Both the position numbers and the translations under genes were made by a program. From NCBI GenBank assembly GCA_031291595.1, contig JARLIU010000053.1, positions 1 to 54,008 on the forward strand: a stretch of DNA of 54,008 nt. The letters are read 5' to 3'. Numbering within the stretch: the stretch's first letter is position 1; each line of letters begins with the position of its first letter. Of this stretch, positions 9,702 through 18,413 are shown piece after piece. This stretch comes from Ancalomicrobiaceae bacterium (GTDB lineage: Bacteria > Pseudomonadota > Alphaproteobacteria > Rhizobiales > Ancalomicrobiaceae). A model generated the notes under the pieces. The model saw only the letters and a list, made by a program, of their open reading frames with translations. It did not search any database and had not been told where the DNA came from.

Positions 9702-10325
9702 TCAGGCGGCTTCAGGCTCCAGCACCTTGACGGCAATCTTCGCCGCGATCCTGGCGACATGGGCGCCCTGGAAGCGGGCGGCGTCGAGTTCGACCGCGCT
9801 CGGCTGACGCGAGCCGTCGCCGCCGGTGATGGTCGAGGCGCCATAGGGCGAGCCGCCCTTCACTTCTTCCACACCCATCTGGCCTTGGAACGCATAGGGC
9901 AGGCCGACGACGACCATGCCGTGGTGCAGGAGCGTCGGGATGAAGCTGAGGATGGTCGATTCCTGGCCGCCGTGCTGGGTGGCGGACGATGTGAACACCG
10001 AGCCGACCTTGCCGACCAGCTTGCCGTTGAACCACAGCGCGCCGGTCTGGTCCCAGAAATTGCGCATCTGCGAGGCGACGGTGCCGAAGCGGGTGCCGGC
10101 GCCGACGATGACGGCGTCGTAGTCGGCCAGTTCGTCGACCGTGGCGATCGGCGCCGCCTGGTCGAGCTTGAAATACGAGGCCTTGGCGACATCCGCCGGT
10201 ACCAGCTCCGGCACGCGCTTGACAGTCGCCTCGGCGCCGGTCGAGCGGGCGCCCTCCGCCACGGCATTGGCCATCTGCTCGATGTGGCCGTAGGCGGAGT
10301 AATAGAGGACGAGAACCTTGGTCAT
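9702..10325 (-). CDS. wrbA: NAD(P)H:quinone oxidoreductase, type IV (WrbA)
   Basis: FMN-dependent flavodoxin-like enzyme that reduces quinones by two electrons and so avoids semiquinone radicals. It has 207 residues; WrbA is usually about 198-210. Visible landmarks are the N-terminal FMN phosphate loop ([16 protein letters not shown]), the [20 protein letters not shown] segment near residue 76, the [16 protein letters not shown] loop near 113 and the late [10 protein letters not shown] segment. The start at 10325 is the only reasonable one. MeaB lies upstream on the same strand with a 178-base gap, so wrbA probably has its own promoter. Assignment is firm; the physiological substrate is not known from sequence. 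Confidence 0.95.
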   Translation of the reverse strand: MTKVLVLYYSAYGHIEQMANAVAEGARSTGAEATVKRVPELVPADVAKASYFKLDQAAPIATVDELADYDAVIVGAGTRFGTVASQMRNFWDQTGALWFNGKLVGKVGSVFTSSATQHGGQESTILSFIPTLLHHGMVVVGLPYAFQGQMGVEEVKGGSPYGASTITGGDGSRQPSAVELDAARFQGAHVARIAAKIAVKVLEPEAA

Positions 10326-10503
10326 GTCGATGCTCCGATCGTGATCCCGCCGCCGCCGAACCGGCTCGAAGCGGGCGTTGAACCCATCACGTCAACGTAA
10401 GCGTCGGAAACGTTTTGATTAGCCGCTATTACGGCGATGGATAGTTCGAGAATGATGAACGATGCTGGGCCGCAGCACACGGCGGTCGCCCCCGGTCGCT
10501 CCG

Positions 10504-11526
10504 TCAAATCCCGAGCACGTCGGCGATTTCGTCGACCGCCAGGCTCGGCGCGAGGGCTCCGGCGGCGACGCCGGCCTCCAAGGCCGCGAGCCGATCCTTG
10601 ACTGTCGGGTTGGTCCTCAGCCAGGTCAGCAGGCGTTCCTCCAGCATCGACCACATCCACTCGACCTGCTGGTGGCGGCGCCGCTCGGCGAATTCGCCCG
10701 AGGTGGTCAAGGCTGCACGGTGGCGCTCAACCTCGGCCCAGAGATCGTCGAGACCTTCGTTGGCCAGGCCGGAGATGGCGACGACCGGCGGCCGCCAGTT
10801 GGGGCTCCTCGGCGCCAATATGTTCAGGGCGGCACGGTATTCGGAAACGGCGGCACGGGCGCGCAACAGGTTGTCGCCGTCGGCCTTGTTGACGGCAATC
10901 AGGTCGGCGATCTCGATCACGCCCTTCTTGATGCCCTGCAGTTCATCCCCCGCGCCGGCCAAGGCCAGCACCACGAACACGTCGACCATGCCGGCGACCG
11001 TCGTCTCCGACTGGCCGACGCCGACGGTCTCGACCAGGATGACGTCGAAGCCGGCCGCCTCGCACAGCAGCATGGTCTCGCGCGTCTTCGCCGCCACGCC
11101 GCCGAGCGTGCCGGACGAGGGCGAGGGCCGCACATAGGCGTTGCTGTCGACGGCGAGCCGGGCCATGCGCGTCTTGTCGCCGAGGATCGAGCCGCCGGAG
11201 CGGGTCGAGGAAGGATCGACCGCCAGCACGGCGACGCGGTGGCCCCGGGCCGTCAGGTTGACGCCGAGTTGGTCGATGGCGGTCGACTTGCCGACGCCCG
11301 GTACGCCGGTGATGCCGACACGGATTGCCCGCCCCGTATCGGCCAGGATCGCCTGGATCAGTTCGTGCGCCTTGAGACGATCGGCGGCGCGGCGCGATTC
11401 GACCAGCGTGATGGCGCGGGCCAGCGTCGCCCGGTCGCCGGCCCTGATGCGCTCGGCCAGCGCGGCGACGGGGATATCGCGAGGACGGCTATGATGATGG
11501 TTGGCTTGCGGATGCGGCTTCGACAT
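10504..11526 (-). CDS. meaB: Methylmalonyl-CoA mutase-associated GTPase MeaB (ArgK family)
   Basis: G3E-type P-loop GTPase that protects and reloads the B12-dependent methylmalonyl-CoA mutase. It has 340 residues. The Walker A motif GVPGVGKS is at residues 74-81; VDPSSTRSGGSILGDKTRM, which is distinctive of this family, follows near 115-133; VETVGVGQSE is the switch II region and VNKADGD the guanine-specificity motif. The N-terminal helical part and the C-terminal dimerisation region (WSMLEERLLTWLR) are both present. In many genomes it sits beside the mutase, but no mutase gene lies in this window, so it acts in trans here. Confidence 0.95.
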   Translation of the reverse strand: MSKPHPQANHHHSRPRDIPVAALAERIRAGDRATLARAITLVESRRAADRLKAHELIQAILADTGRAIRVGITGVPGVGKSTAIDQLGVNLTARGHRVAVLAVDPSSTRSGGSILGDKTRMARLAVDSNAYVRPSPSSGTLGGVAAKTRETMLLCEAAGFDVILVETVGVGQSETTVAGMVDVFVVLALAGAGDELQGIKKGVIEIADLIAVNKADGDNLLRARAAVSEYRAALNILAPRSPNWRPPVVAISGLANEGLDDLWAEVERHRAALTTSGEFAERRRHQQVEWMWSMLEERLLTWLRTNPTVKDRLAALEAGVAAGALAPSLAVDEIADVLGI

Positions 11527-11703
11527 GCCCTGTCGTGGCGCAAACCCGCCCGCCGATCAAGCGCGACCAAAGCATCCCGAATCCCGCCCCGGCGGCGCTC
11601 GTGCCTGTGGATGACCGCCGCATTGGGAACGACGCGGATTCAAAAGTCCAAATCGGTGCTTGCGGCAACCGACTTCGATCGCTATAAGCCCCACCTGCAG
11701 CGG

Positions 11704-11780
11704 CGGAGTGTAGCGCAGTCTGGTAGCGCACCTCGTTCGGGACGAGGGGGTCGCAGGTTCAAATCCTGCCACTCCGACCA
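11704..11780 (+). tRNA. tRNA-Pro (anticodon CGG)
   Basis: A 77-base cloverleaf with encoded CCA. The acceptor stem is CGGAGTG (11704-11710) pairing with CACTCCG (11770-11776), then discriminator A and CCA. The anticodon stem CCTCG/CGAGG holds the loop TTCGGGA, which places CGG at positions 34-36 and so reads CCG proline codons. The T-arm has the normal GGTTCAAATCC. The D-arm GCGC/GCGC pairing is also present. It is a single tRNA, not an array. Confidence 0.97.
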
Positions 11781-11940
11781 TCGCTTAGGCCGATACCAGA
11801 ACGGCCCTTGAAGCTTCAGATCTTGAAGCTTTCGATAAGTTGCTATCTATCCGTACATCGTGATGTCCTTTGGCGGTCAGCCCATTTGTGGGGGCCGCAT
11901 CGGAATTGCTGCAAGGCGCCGCGTTCACGCCTATTGCATC

Positions 11941-11992
11941 CGAAAAGATTCGGCTTTTCGGGAATGCGTCCCGGCCCGCCAGCGGGCATTCC
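11941..11992. other. Two adjacent hairpins after tRNA-Pro
   Basis: First hairpin: CGAAAAG (11941-11947) with CTTTTCG (11954-11960) around a six-base loop. Second: GGAATGC (11961-11967) with GCATTCC (11986-11992), with a further inner CCCG/CGGG pairing. They touch each other and end 19 bases before the hydrolase ATG at 12012. They may end the tRNA transcript or structure the leader of the next gene. Neither is followed by a T run. Confidence 0.4.
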
Positions 11993-12011
11993 GATACCCG
12001 GTGAGTCGTCG

Positions 12012-12923
12012 ATGCCAACGTCGCCCCAGTTCGATCTGTCGTTCGAGCCGCGCTACGGCGAGGCCGTCAGCCTGTCGCCGCTGGTCAGGCGGGTGACGGC
12101 CAACAATCCCGGCCCCTTCACCTTCCATGGCACCAACAGCTACCTGGTCGGAAGCCGCCAATTGGCGGTGATCGACCCGGGGCCACTCGATGCGGCCCAC
12201 CTCGACGCACTGCTCCATGCGATCGGCGACGCGGAGGTGGTGGCGATCCTCGTTACTCACACCCATCGCGACCATTCGCCGCTGGCCGCCCGGATGGCCC
12301 TGAAGACCGGGGCGCCGACGCTGGCCGAGGGACCGCACCGCCCGGCACGCGCCGTGGCGATCGGCGAGACCCTGCCGCTCGACGGGTCCGGCGACACGGG
12401 CTTCCGGCCGGACCGGCTGCTGGCGGACGGCGAAGTCGTGGTGGGCGACGGCTGGCACCTGACGGCCATCGCCACGCCGGGCCATGCCGCCAACCATCTC
12501 GCCTTTGCGCTCGAAGAGGAGCAGGCGCTGTTTTCCGGCGATCATGTCATGTCCTGGTCGACGACAATTGTCGCCCCGCCCGACGGCTCGATGGTCGACT
12601 ACATGGCGTCGCTCGACCGGCTGTTGGCCCGCGAAGAGGAGCGTTACTATCCCGGTCACGGCAATCCGCTCAACAGTGCCCAGCGCTTCGTCGCCGGCCT
12701 GAGGATGCATCGGCTCGGCCGCGAGACGGCGATCCTCGACCGGCTGGCAGCGGGCGACGAAACCATCCCCGACATGGTCCGAGCGATCTATGTGGGCCTC
12801 GACGAAAAGCTGTTCGGAGCGGCCGGCCTGTCGGTGCTGGCACACCTGGAAGACCTGGTTGCCCGGGGGATCGTCACCTCCGACGCCGTTCCCGGCGTCT
12901 CGGCACGTTACCACCTGGCCTGA
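12012..12923 (+). CDS. Metallo-beta-lactamase-fold hydrolase (LACTB2/RNase Z-like MBL family)
   Basis: A 303-residue MBL-fold hydrolase. The zinc motif HTHRDH is at residues 83-88, with further metal ligands in TPGHAANH, in FSGDHVM and in the PGHG motif near 215. The N-terminal part (NPGPFTFHGTNSYLVG) and the C-terminal helical extension (AILDRLAAGDETIPDMVRAIY) match the LACTB2-like group, in which the tail forms a winged-helix-like domain. I chose the ATG at 12012 because homology-like sequence begins there; the frame is open further upstream but that part looks non-coding. The substrate could be a thioester, lactone or RNA and cannot be decided. It stands alone after the tRNA and converges on the DUF1499 gene. 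Confidence 0.88.
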   Translation: MPTSPQFDLSFEPRYGEAVSLSPLVRRVTANNPGPFTFHGTNSYLVGSRQLAVIDPGPLDAAHLDALLHAIGDAEVVAILVTHTHRDHSPLAARMALKTGAPTLAEGPHRPARAVAIGETLPLDGSGDTGFRPDRLLADGEVVVGDGWHLTAIATPGHAANHLAFALEEEQALFSGDHVMSWSTTIVAPPDGSMVDYMASLDRLLAREEERYYPGHGNPLNSAQRFVAGLRMHRLGRETAILDRLAAGDETIPDMVRAIYVGLDEKLFGAAGLSVLAHLEDLVARGIVTSDAVPGVSARYHLA

Positions 12924-12942
12924 GGCCGCTCGACCGGGCGAG

Positions 12943-13722
12943 CTACTGGCCAAAATTCTCCGCCACCGCGGTATCGAGCGCGGCGAAGAAGCTGCGGATG
13001 CGTTCGGCGTTCTGGCCCATGTCGTGGGTGCCGAAGCGGGAGGAGGAGCGCATGTCGAGATGCGCGCCGGCCGAATCGGCGAGGATGCGGATGACGACGT
13101 CCTCTTCGGCGCCGAGCAGTTGCGTATGGGTCTCGGCCTCGATGCGGCCGCGATCGCCGTCCTCCTTCGGCTGCAGCACCTGCAGCACTTTCCAGCCGTT
13201 GCGATCGACCACCTTCTTGGCCGCATTGAACAGCTGTTCGGTGCCGATGCCGAAGCGGCGGGTGACGATGTCGGGATAGACGGCCTTCTGCAGCTGGATC
13301 TTTTCGGGCGGCGGCGGATCGACGCCGTTGGACGAACCGACGCGGGCAAAGGCGACTTCGCGGAACAGCGGCGGGTCGACCCAGTCGGTGGAAATGTCGG
13401 AGAGCGTGGGATGCGTCGCCGCCGCATAGCCGCCGTAGATGGCTGGCGCCAGCGCCATCAGCCCGTAGACCACGCCGAGGCTGGCCGACCGGGCGCCGAC
13501 GAAGCCGCGTTCCCAGATGACGTGGAAACCGAAGGCGGCCGACAACAGCGCGGCAATGCCGAGCGTGGTGGCGACGGCGACGAGCACCAGCGCATGGGCG
13601 GTCTCGATCACATCGGCGCGATGCTCGATCAGCGTCACCAGCAGGATCGGCACGGCAATGCCGCCGAGGCGCCGGCTCCAGAGCGCGGCGCGGGAGGTGC
13701 GAACCAGGGGACGATAGAGCAT
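12943..13722 (-). CDS. DUF1499 domain membrane protein
   Basis: A 259-residue protein with three hydrophobic segments in its first 110 residues (around GGIAVPILLVTLIE, ALVLVAVATTLGIAALL and VVYGLMALAPAIYGGYAA), then a soluble DUF1499 domain. The DUF1499 signature is at the C-terminus: MRSSSRFGTHDMGQNAERIR. The function of DUF1499 is not established. I start at the ATG at 13722, since the extra 37 residues of the longer frame are low in conserved character. It follows the M48 protease on the same strand after 154 bases and may belong to the same envelope set. Confidence 0.85.
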   Translation of the reverse strand: MLYRPLVRTSRAALWSRRLGGIAVPILLVTLIEHRADVIETAHALVLVAVATTLGIAALLSAAFGFHVIWERGFVGARSASLGVVYGLMALAPAIYGGYAAATHPTLSDISTDWVDPPLFREVAFARVGSSNGVDPPPPEKIQLQKAVYPDIVTRRFGIGTEQLFNAAKKVVDRNGWKVLQVLQPKEDGDRGRIEAETHTQLLGAEEDVVIRILADSAGAHLDMRSSSRFGTHDMGQNAERIRSFFAALDTAVAENFGQ

Positions 13723-13876
13723 GGGGCGACTTCCGGGAGCGCGCCGCGGCGCGAACGACATGCAGCTTTCTAGCCCATGTTCTCGCCCGACGGAATCGCT
13801 CGATGCGACAGGGGCGGACCTGTGGCGGTGCAAGGATGGTCGATCGGGCTGCGGGCGCTCGTGCCGCCGTCGGCCG

Positions 13877-14965
13877 CTACTTGCAGATCGCCTTGATGCC
13901 GGCCCATTCCGTTTGGCTCAGCAGCGTCTCCGGCGGCACCGCGCGGGCCTCGGCCTTCAGTTTGGCGACCCTGTCCGGGGTCGACGGGTGCGTCGACAGC
14001 CACGCAAGCGATTCGCCGAAATTCGGCGTGCTGCCGGTAATGTGATTGAGCGCGTCGCCGAGCGCCCCCGGATCGCGTCCGATCCGCTTCATCACGGTAA
14101 CGGCGAAGGCGTCGGCGGCGGCCTCGATCCCGCGACTGTAGCCGGCATCGACCAGCGTGCGGCCGGTCAATACCGCGATGGTCGAGCCGGAATAGTCGCC
14201 GAGGACGAGACCGAACAGCGCCGACAGGCCGGCCGTCTCGATCACGTGGCGGATGGCGTCGCGATGCACCACGTGGCCGAGTTCATGCGCGAGAATACCG
14301 CGCAGTTCGTCGGGAGTGGCAACCTTGTCGATGAGGCCGCTCAACACCAGGATCGTGCCGCCGGGCAGGGCGAAGGCATTCGGCACCGGCAGGCGAATGA
14401 CCTCGATCTGCACCGGCAACGGCGGATCGGCGGCTTCGACCAGTTCCGCAGACAGTTTGGCAAGCGCCGCGGCGCCGGCGGCATCGTCGCAGACGGTACG
14501 CTGCCGTCCCTTGCCGAGCATATCGACGATCTGCGGCTTGACCTCCTCGCCGATGGAGATCTCCCAGTTGATCGGCACCAGCGGCGCCAGCTTGGCGGCG
14601 ACCGCCGGAATGCCGAACACCACCAGCACGCCAACCGAAGCCAGCGCCGCCAACACCAGTCCGCCGGCGACCAGGCCGCGCGAGCGCTTGGCGCCGGGGG
14701 TCTTCGGCTGGTCGCGCAGCGCCGCCGACAGCTCCCTCACCAGCCGGGGATCGCGGATTTCGAGCCGCCCATCCGGCTGATCGACCGAGCCGAGCCGCAG
14801 TTCGCCGCGCCGGGCATCGAGCTTGATGAGCCGGGGAAGCGGCCAGGTCGCCAACGTGCCGTCGAGGTCGCGAATCGTCAGCGCATCGACGCCGAGGGCG
14901 ATCGCCACATCGTGCACTCTCGGGGTGAGACCGTCGTAGTAGGTTGCCGGTCCGCGGATTTCCAT
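13877..14965 (-). CDS. M48 family metalloprotease, membrane-anchored
   Basis: A 362-residue zinc protease. The catalytic HELGH motif is at residues 227-231 (GILAHELGHVVHRDA), with a downstream glutamate ligand likely in GIEAAADAFAV. One membrane helix lies around residues 97-126, so the protease domain should face the periplasm, with a roughly 95-residue N-terminal domain on the other side. M48 proteins of this kind (BepA/LoiP/HtpX relatives) usually act in envelope quality control; that role is inferred. GAGGA precedes the ATG. It starts 40 bases after the DUF898 gene on the same strand, so the two are probably co-transcribed. Confidence 0.9.
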   Translation of the reverse strand: MEIRGPATYYDGLTPRVHDVAIALGVDALTIRDLDGTLATWPLPRLIKLDARRGELRLGSVDQPDGRLEIRDPRLVRELSAALRDQPKTPGAKRSRGLVAGGLVLAALASVGVLVVFGIPAVAAKLAPLVPINWEISIGEEVKPQIVDMLGKGRQRTVCDDAAGAAALAKLSAELVEAADPPLPVQIEVIRLPVPNAFALPGGTILVLSGLIDKVATPDELRGILAHELGHVVHRDAIRHVIETAGLSALFGLVLGDYSGSTIAVLTGRTLVDAGYSRGIEAAADAFAVTVMKRIGRDPGALGDALNHITGSTPNFGESLAWLSTHPSTPDRVAKLKAEARAVPPETLLSQTEWAGIKAICK

Positions 14966-15005
14966 GGTTCACGTCCTCGCGCCGCTCGGTCTGCGGCGAA
15001 ACCGA

Positions 15006-16394
15006 TCAGATTGCGCCGATGTCGAACCCGCCGGAGAAGTCGTCGCCGAGCGCTCCTACCTTGTCGCGGCGGGAAAGCGTATCGCCGAGAAGTTCGAGAC
15101 CAATGACGGTGGTGGTGCGGATGAGCTTTCCCGTCAGGCCGAACAGGAAGACCTTCAGCCGCGCCACCGACAGGCCCCACAGCACCAGAAGATATAGCGG
15201 GCCAACCACGATGATCGGCAGGAACGAATTGTCCTTGGCGTGCGCCAGATAGGCAAGGCCGATGACCACCCCGGAAACCATGCTCACCGCCATCAGCAAC
15301 CCCGTCATGATGGCCAGGAACACCAGATAGGTGGTGTAGAACTCCCAGGCGGAGAAGTCGGAGCGGAACTTGACGCCGCCGACGCTCATCCTTTCGGTGA
15401 AGCTGCGCCACTCCCAGGCACAATAGATCGGCCAGCAGACGAAGGGGGCAAGACAGAGCCATATCGCCGCCAGGATGAGGAACCCGAAGCCGAAGACAAT
15501 GCCGGCGGCATGCCGATCGCCGACGGTCGAGCCGATCTTCGTCATGCGCGACAGCTCATCGAAGATCTCCCCAACGTGCTGAACACCGACGCCCATGGCG
15601 AGGGCGACCCCACCAAGCAGTGCGAGGAGAAGCGACGGGCCGAGCACCAGCCCGAGATAGGAGAGAAAGCCCGGCATCATCGCGGAGCCGGAAGCTTGGC
15701 TCTGGAAGCGCTTGTCGCCGAACCAGGTGTTGTTCATGCGGTAGCGCTCGAGCGAGGCACGGGCAAACGGGATCGACACGCCGCAGCTGAACGGCACGAG
15801 CAGCCACCAGCCGAAGTTCATCAAGGCATAGGCGACGCCCGATCCCGTCTGGTGGAAGCGCACGCCGCGCCACAGCGTGCGGCTGACCCGATAGCGGCGC
15901 GCGCGGTAGGTGGCGAAATAGATGAAGAACAGGAAGGCGATGACCGCGACGAAGGTCATCAGCCCGGCGACTTCGCCATACTGCCGGGAGGGTAGAAGCG
16001 CCGTGCCGAGCGTATACAGCGCCCAGATCGGGGCGAGGATGATCAACGCGACGAGAAACCCCTTGAAGATCTCCCAGACGGTGCCGGTGTATTCGAACGA
16101 GGAGCCGGCGAACATCGCCCGCCGCCACAAGTCGCGCCGCACGTTCACCGTGAACCAGAAGCGGTAGATGCCGAGCGTCAGGAACGACAGCAGCGAGCCC
16201 CAGATCGCCATCGCCACCACCCCGGGCGTGTCGATGTCGAAATAGGCCCGTTCGACGCTCAGTACCGCCGGCATCGGCACGGGAGCCCAGGCTCCGGTCC
16301 ATGCTGCATCCCCTCCCCGCTGCGGTGGAACAAGCGGCAAGGGCGGGCGCTGGTTGGGTAGAGGTGGCAATCCCGGCTGAGACCAATCGTTCAT
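15006..16394 (-). CDS. DUF898 family membrane protein (YjgN-like)
   Basis: A 462-residue polytopic inner-membrane protein. After a Pro-rich N-terminus (about residues 1-45) it shows about eight to ten hydrophobic segments and the repeated DUF898 pattern: GIYRFWFTVNVRRDLWRR with FEYTGT in the first half, and YRVSRTLWRGVRFHQTGSG near the middle. The start at 16394 is preceded by GAGGA at nine bases; an alternative ATG lies nine bases upstream. DUF898 proteins are uncharacterised, but they often stand next to an M48 protease gene, as here. This suggests a shared envelope job, which is inference only. Confidence 0.88.
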   Translation of the reverse strand: MNDWSQPGLPPLPNQRPPLPLVPPQRGGDAAWTGAWAPVPMPAVLSVERAYFDIDTPGVVAMAIWGSLLSFLTLGIYRFWFTVNVRRDLWRRAMFAGSSFEYTGTVWEIFKGFLVALIILAPIWALYTLGTALLPSRQYGEVAGLMTFVAVIAFLFFIYFATYRARRYRVSRTLWRGVRFHQTGSGVAYALMNFGWWLLVPFSCGVSIPFARASLERYRMNNTWFGDKRFQSQASGSAMMPGFLSYLGLVLGPSLLLALLGGVALAMGVGVQHVGEIFDELSRMTKIGSTVGDRHAAGIVFGFGFLILAAIWLCLAPFVCWPIYCAWEWRSFTERMSVGGVKFRSDFSAWEFYTTYLVFLAIMTGLLMAVSMVSGVVIGLAYLAHAKDNSFLPIIVVGPLYLLVLWGLSVARLKVFLFGLTGKLIRTTTVIGLELLGDTLSRRDKVGALGDDFSGGFDIGAI

Positions 16395-16499
16395 CGCAAC
16401 CATTCCTCGAAAACGCCAATTCAATGCCGCAATCCGGCTGAACGCCGGATGACCGGTCGAGACAACGGGCGATCGCTGCGAGGAGCCCAGGACCCGTCC

Positions 16500-16523
16500 C
16501 GATTGGATGCAACCATCCGATCG
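16500..16523. other. Palindromic hairpin in the 382-base divergent gap 16395-16776
   Basis: CGATTGGATG (16500-16509) pairs with CATCCGATCG (16514-16523) around CAAC, ten pairs with one G-U. A second short inverted repeat, AATTGC (16530-16535) with GCAATT (16543-16548), follows. They lie between the DUF898 start and the aminotransferase start, about 105 and 255 bases away, so they could be operator sites or leader structures. Nothing else in this gap is recognisable. Confidence 0.4.
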
Positions 16524-16776
16524 ATCGGGAATTGCTCCGGATGCAATTGCTGCAGCGTACGGCCGGCGTTCGGATCGCACCGATCCAATCCGAACCCGCT
16601 CCGGCCCCCGCCTGCCGCGCCCGCATCAGAATTACCACGGATCCACGGCCTGGTCGCGCCCTAGACATGCTTGCGCAGGGCTGGGTTCTTGCTCGCAAAC
16701 CGGCTACAAACGCCGCTCGCAGACCGAGAACCGCACCTGAGCCGGGCCGCGCGACACAATCGACGAGGAGGATGGC

Positions 16777-18159
16777 ATGACGCAGCTTTCCAATGTGCAA
16801 GTCCGCGACATCGAGGCGCTCGTCCATCCCTATACGCCGCAGCACCGCATCCGCGAGATCGGGCCGCTGGTCATCGACCACGGTCGCGGCATCTTCCTCT
16901 ACGACACGCAGGGCAAGGAATACATCGAGGGCATGTCCGGGCTGTGGTGCGCCGGGCTCGGCTTTTCCGACAAGGAGATGGTCGAGGCCGGCATCGAGCA
17001 GCTGCACCGGCTGCCCTACTACCACCTGTTCGGGGCCAAGGGCTTCGAGCCGGCGATCGAACTGGCCGAAAAGCTGAAAGAGATCGCGCCGGTGCCGATC
17101 TCCAAGGTGCTGTTCTCTTCCTCCGGCTCGGAAGCGAACGACACGCAGGTCAAGCTCGCCTGGTACTACAACAACGCCGTCGGACGGCCGGAAAAGAAGA
17201 AGATCATCAGCCGGGTGAAGGCCTACCATGGCGTGACCGTGATGACCGCGTCCCTGACCGGGCTTCCCGGCAATCACCGCGACTTCGACCTGCCGGTCGC
17301 CCGCGTCGTCCATACCGACTGCCCGCAATACTATCGCTTCGCTCTCGACGGCGAGAGCGAGGCGGAGTTCGTCGCGCGTATTGCCGGCAATCTCGAAGCC
17401 CTGATCGAGCGCGAGGGGCCGGAGACCATCGCCGCCTTCATCGCCGAGCCGATCATGGGGGCCGGAGGCGTGGTGATCGCGCCCGACGCCTATTTCCCGG
17501 CGATCCAGCCGATCCTCGAACGCCACGACATCCTGATGATCTCGGACGAGGTGATCACCGGGTTCGGGCGTACCGGCAACTGGTTCGGCTGCGAGACCGT
17601 CGGCTACCGTCCGCACACGCTGTCGGTCGCCAAGCAGCTGACCGCCGCCTATGCGCCGCTGTCGGCGGTGCTCTTGCCGCAGTTCATGGTCGACGCTCTG
17701 GACAAGCAGTCGGAGAAGCTCGGCACGTTCGGCCACGGCTTTACCTACGGCGGCCATCCGCTCGGCTGCGCGCTCGGCCTCAAGGCGATCGAGATCTACC
17801 AGAAGCGCGACATCCTCGGCAAAGTCCGGGGGCTCGCCCCTCGCTTTGCCGCGCATTTCGCCCGCCTCGCGGATCATCCGCTCGTCGGCAACGTCCGCTC
17901 CAAGGGCTTGGTCGGCGGGCTGGAACTCGTCGCCGACAAGGCGACCAAGGCGCCGTTCGAGGCCAAATACGGCGTGGCGGCGAAGGCCGTCGCCTTCCTG
18001 CAGGAACGCGGCGCCATCCTCAGGGCCATCGGCGAGACGATCGCCATCTGCCCGCCGATGATCATCACCGAGGCCGAACTCGCCGAATTGTTCGACCGGC
18101 TGGAGAAGGCGCTCGACGATACCGAGGCCTGGGTCCGGGCCGAGGGCTTGCGCGGCTGA
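16777..18159 (+). CDS. Class III pyridoxal-phosphate aminotransferase (omega-transaminase type)
   Basis: A 460-residue PLP enzyme of the class III aminotransferases, which move an amino group from an amine or omega-amino acid, often to pyruvate. Landmarks: the SSSGSEANDTQVKLAWYYNN cofactor segment near residues 114-133, KAYHGVTVMTASLTG at 148-162, the cofactor aspartate in ISDEVITGFGRTG (D257), the Schiff-base Lys at K286 in SVAKQLTAAYAPLSAV, and FTYGGHPLGCA. A strong GAGGAGG site precedes the ATG. Relatives act on beta-alanine, putrescine or other amines; sequence alone does not pick one. The gene is followed after 254 bases by a phosphoesterase, so it is likely monocistronic. Confidence 0.9.
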   Translation: MTQLSNVQVRDIEALVHPYTPQHRIREIGPLVIDHGRGIFLYDTQGKEYIEGMSGLWCAGLGFSDKEMVEAGIEQLHRLPYYHLFGAKGFEPAIELAEKLKEIAPVPISKVLFSSSGSEANDTQVKLAWYYNNAVGRPEKKKIISRVKAYHGVTVMTASLTGLPGNHRDFDLPVARVVHTDCPQYYRFALDGESEAEFVARIAGNLEALIEREGPETIAAFIAEPIMGAGGVVIAPDAYFPAIQPILERHDILMISDEVITGFGRTGNWFGCETVGYRPHTLSVAKQLTAAYAPLSAVLLPQFMVDALDKQSEKLGTFGHGFTYGGHPLGCALGLKAIEIYQKRDILGKVRGLAPRFAAHFARLADHPLVGNVRSKGLVGGLELVADKATKAPFEAKYGVAAKAVAFLQERGAILRAIGETIAICPPMIITEAELAELFDRLEKALDDTEAWVRAEGLRG

Positions 18160-18413
18160 CCGGCCCATCGGCCATTGCGGGGCTGGAGGCCTCCTCCTCC
18201 CCTTGCCGCAGCCTTAACCATGTGCAGCGATTGCAGCGGGATCGGGCCTCGGGCGACGGCGCCCCGACGCCTGCGGTCCGCAATTTGCCATATTGCATCG
18301 CCACATCATCGCTGGCGCGGCCGGGTTCTTAATCCCTTTCTGCTATGGCCGATCCCTCCTTCGACGCCCGGCCGGATCGCTTCGGCGGACGCACCCCAAG
18401 CCGCAGAGGTCCC

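Noticed and set aside
11557-11781. Minus-strand frame beginning MVGVAGFEPATPSSRTRC
   Set aside because: This is the well-known false protein read from the antisense strand of tRNA-Pro genes; the cloverleaf at 11704-11780 explains it.
15556-18168. 870-residue open frame on the minus strand
   Set aside because: It is antisense to the aminotransferase and shadows the DUF898 gene in another frame; no domain is recognisable.
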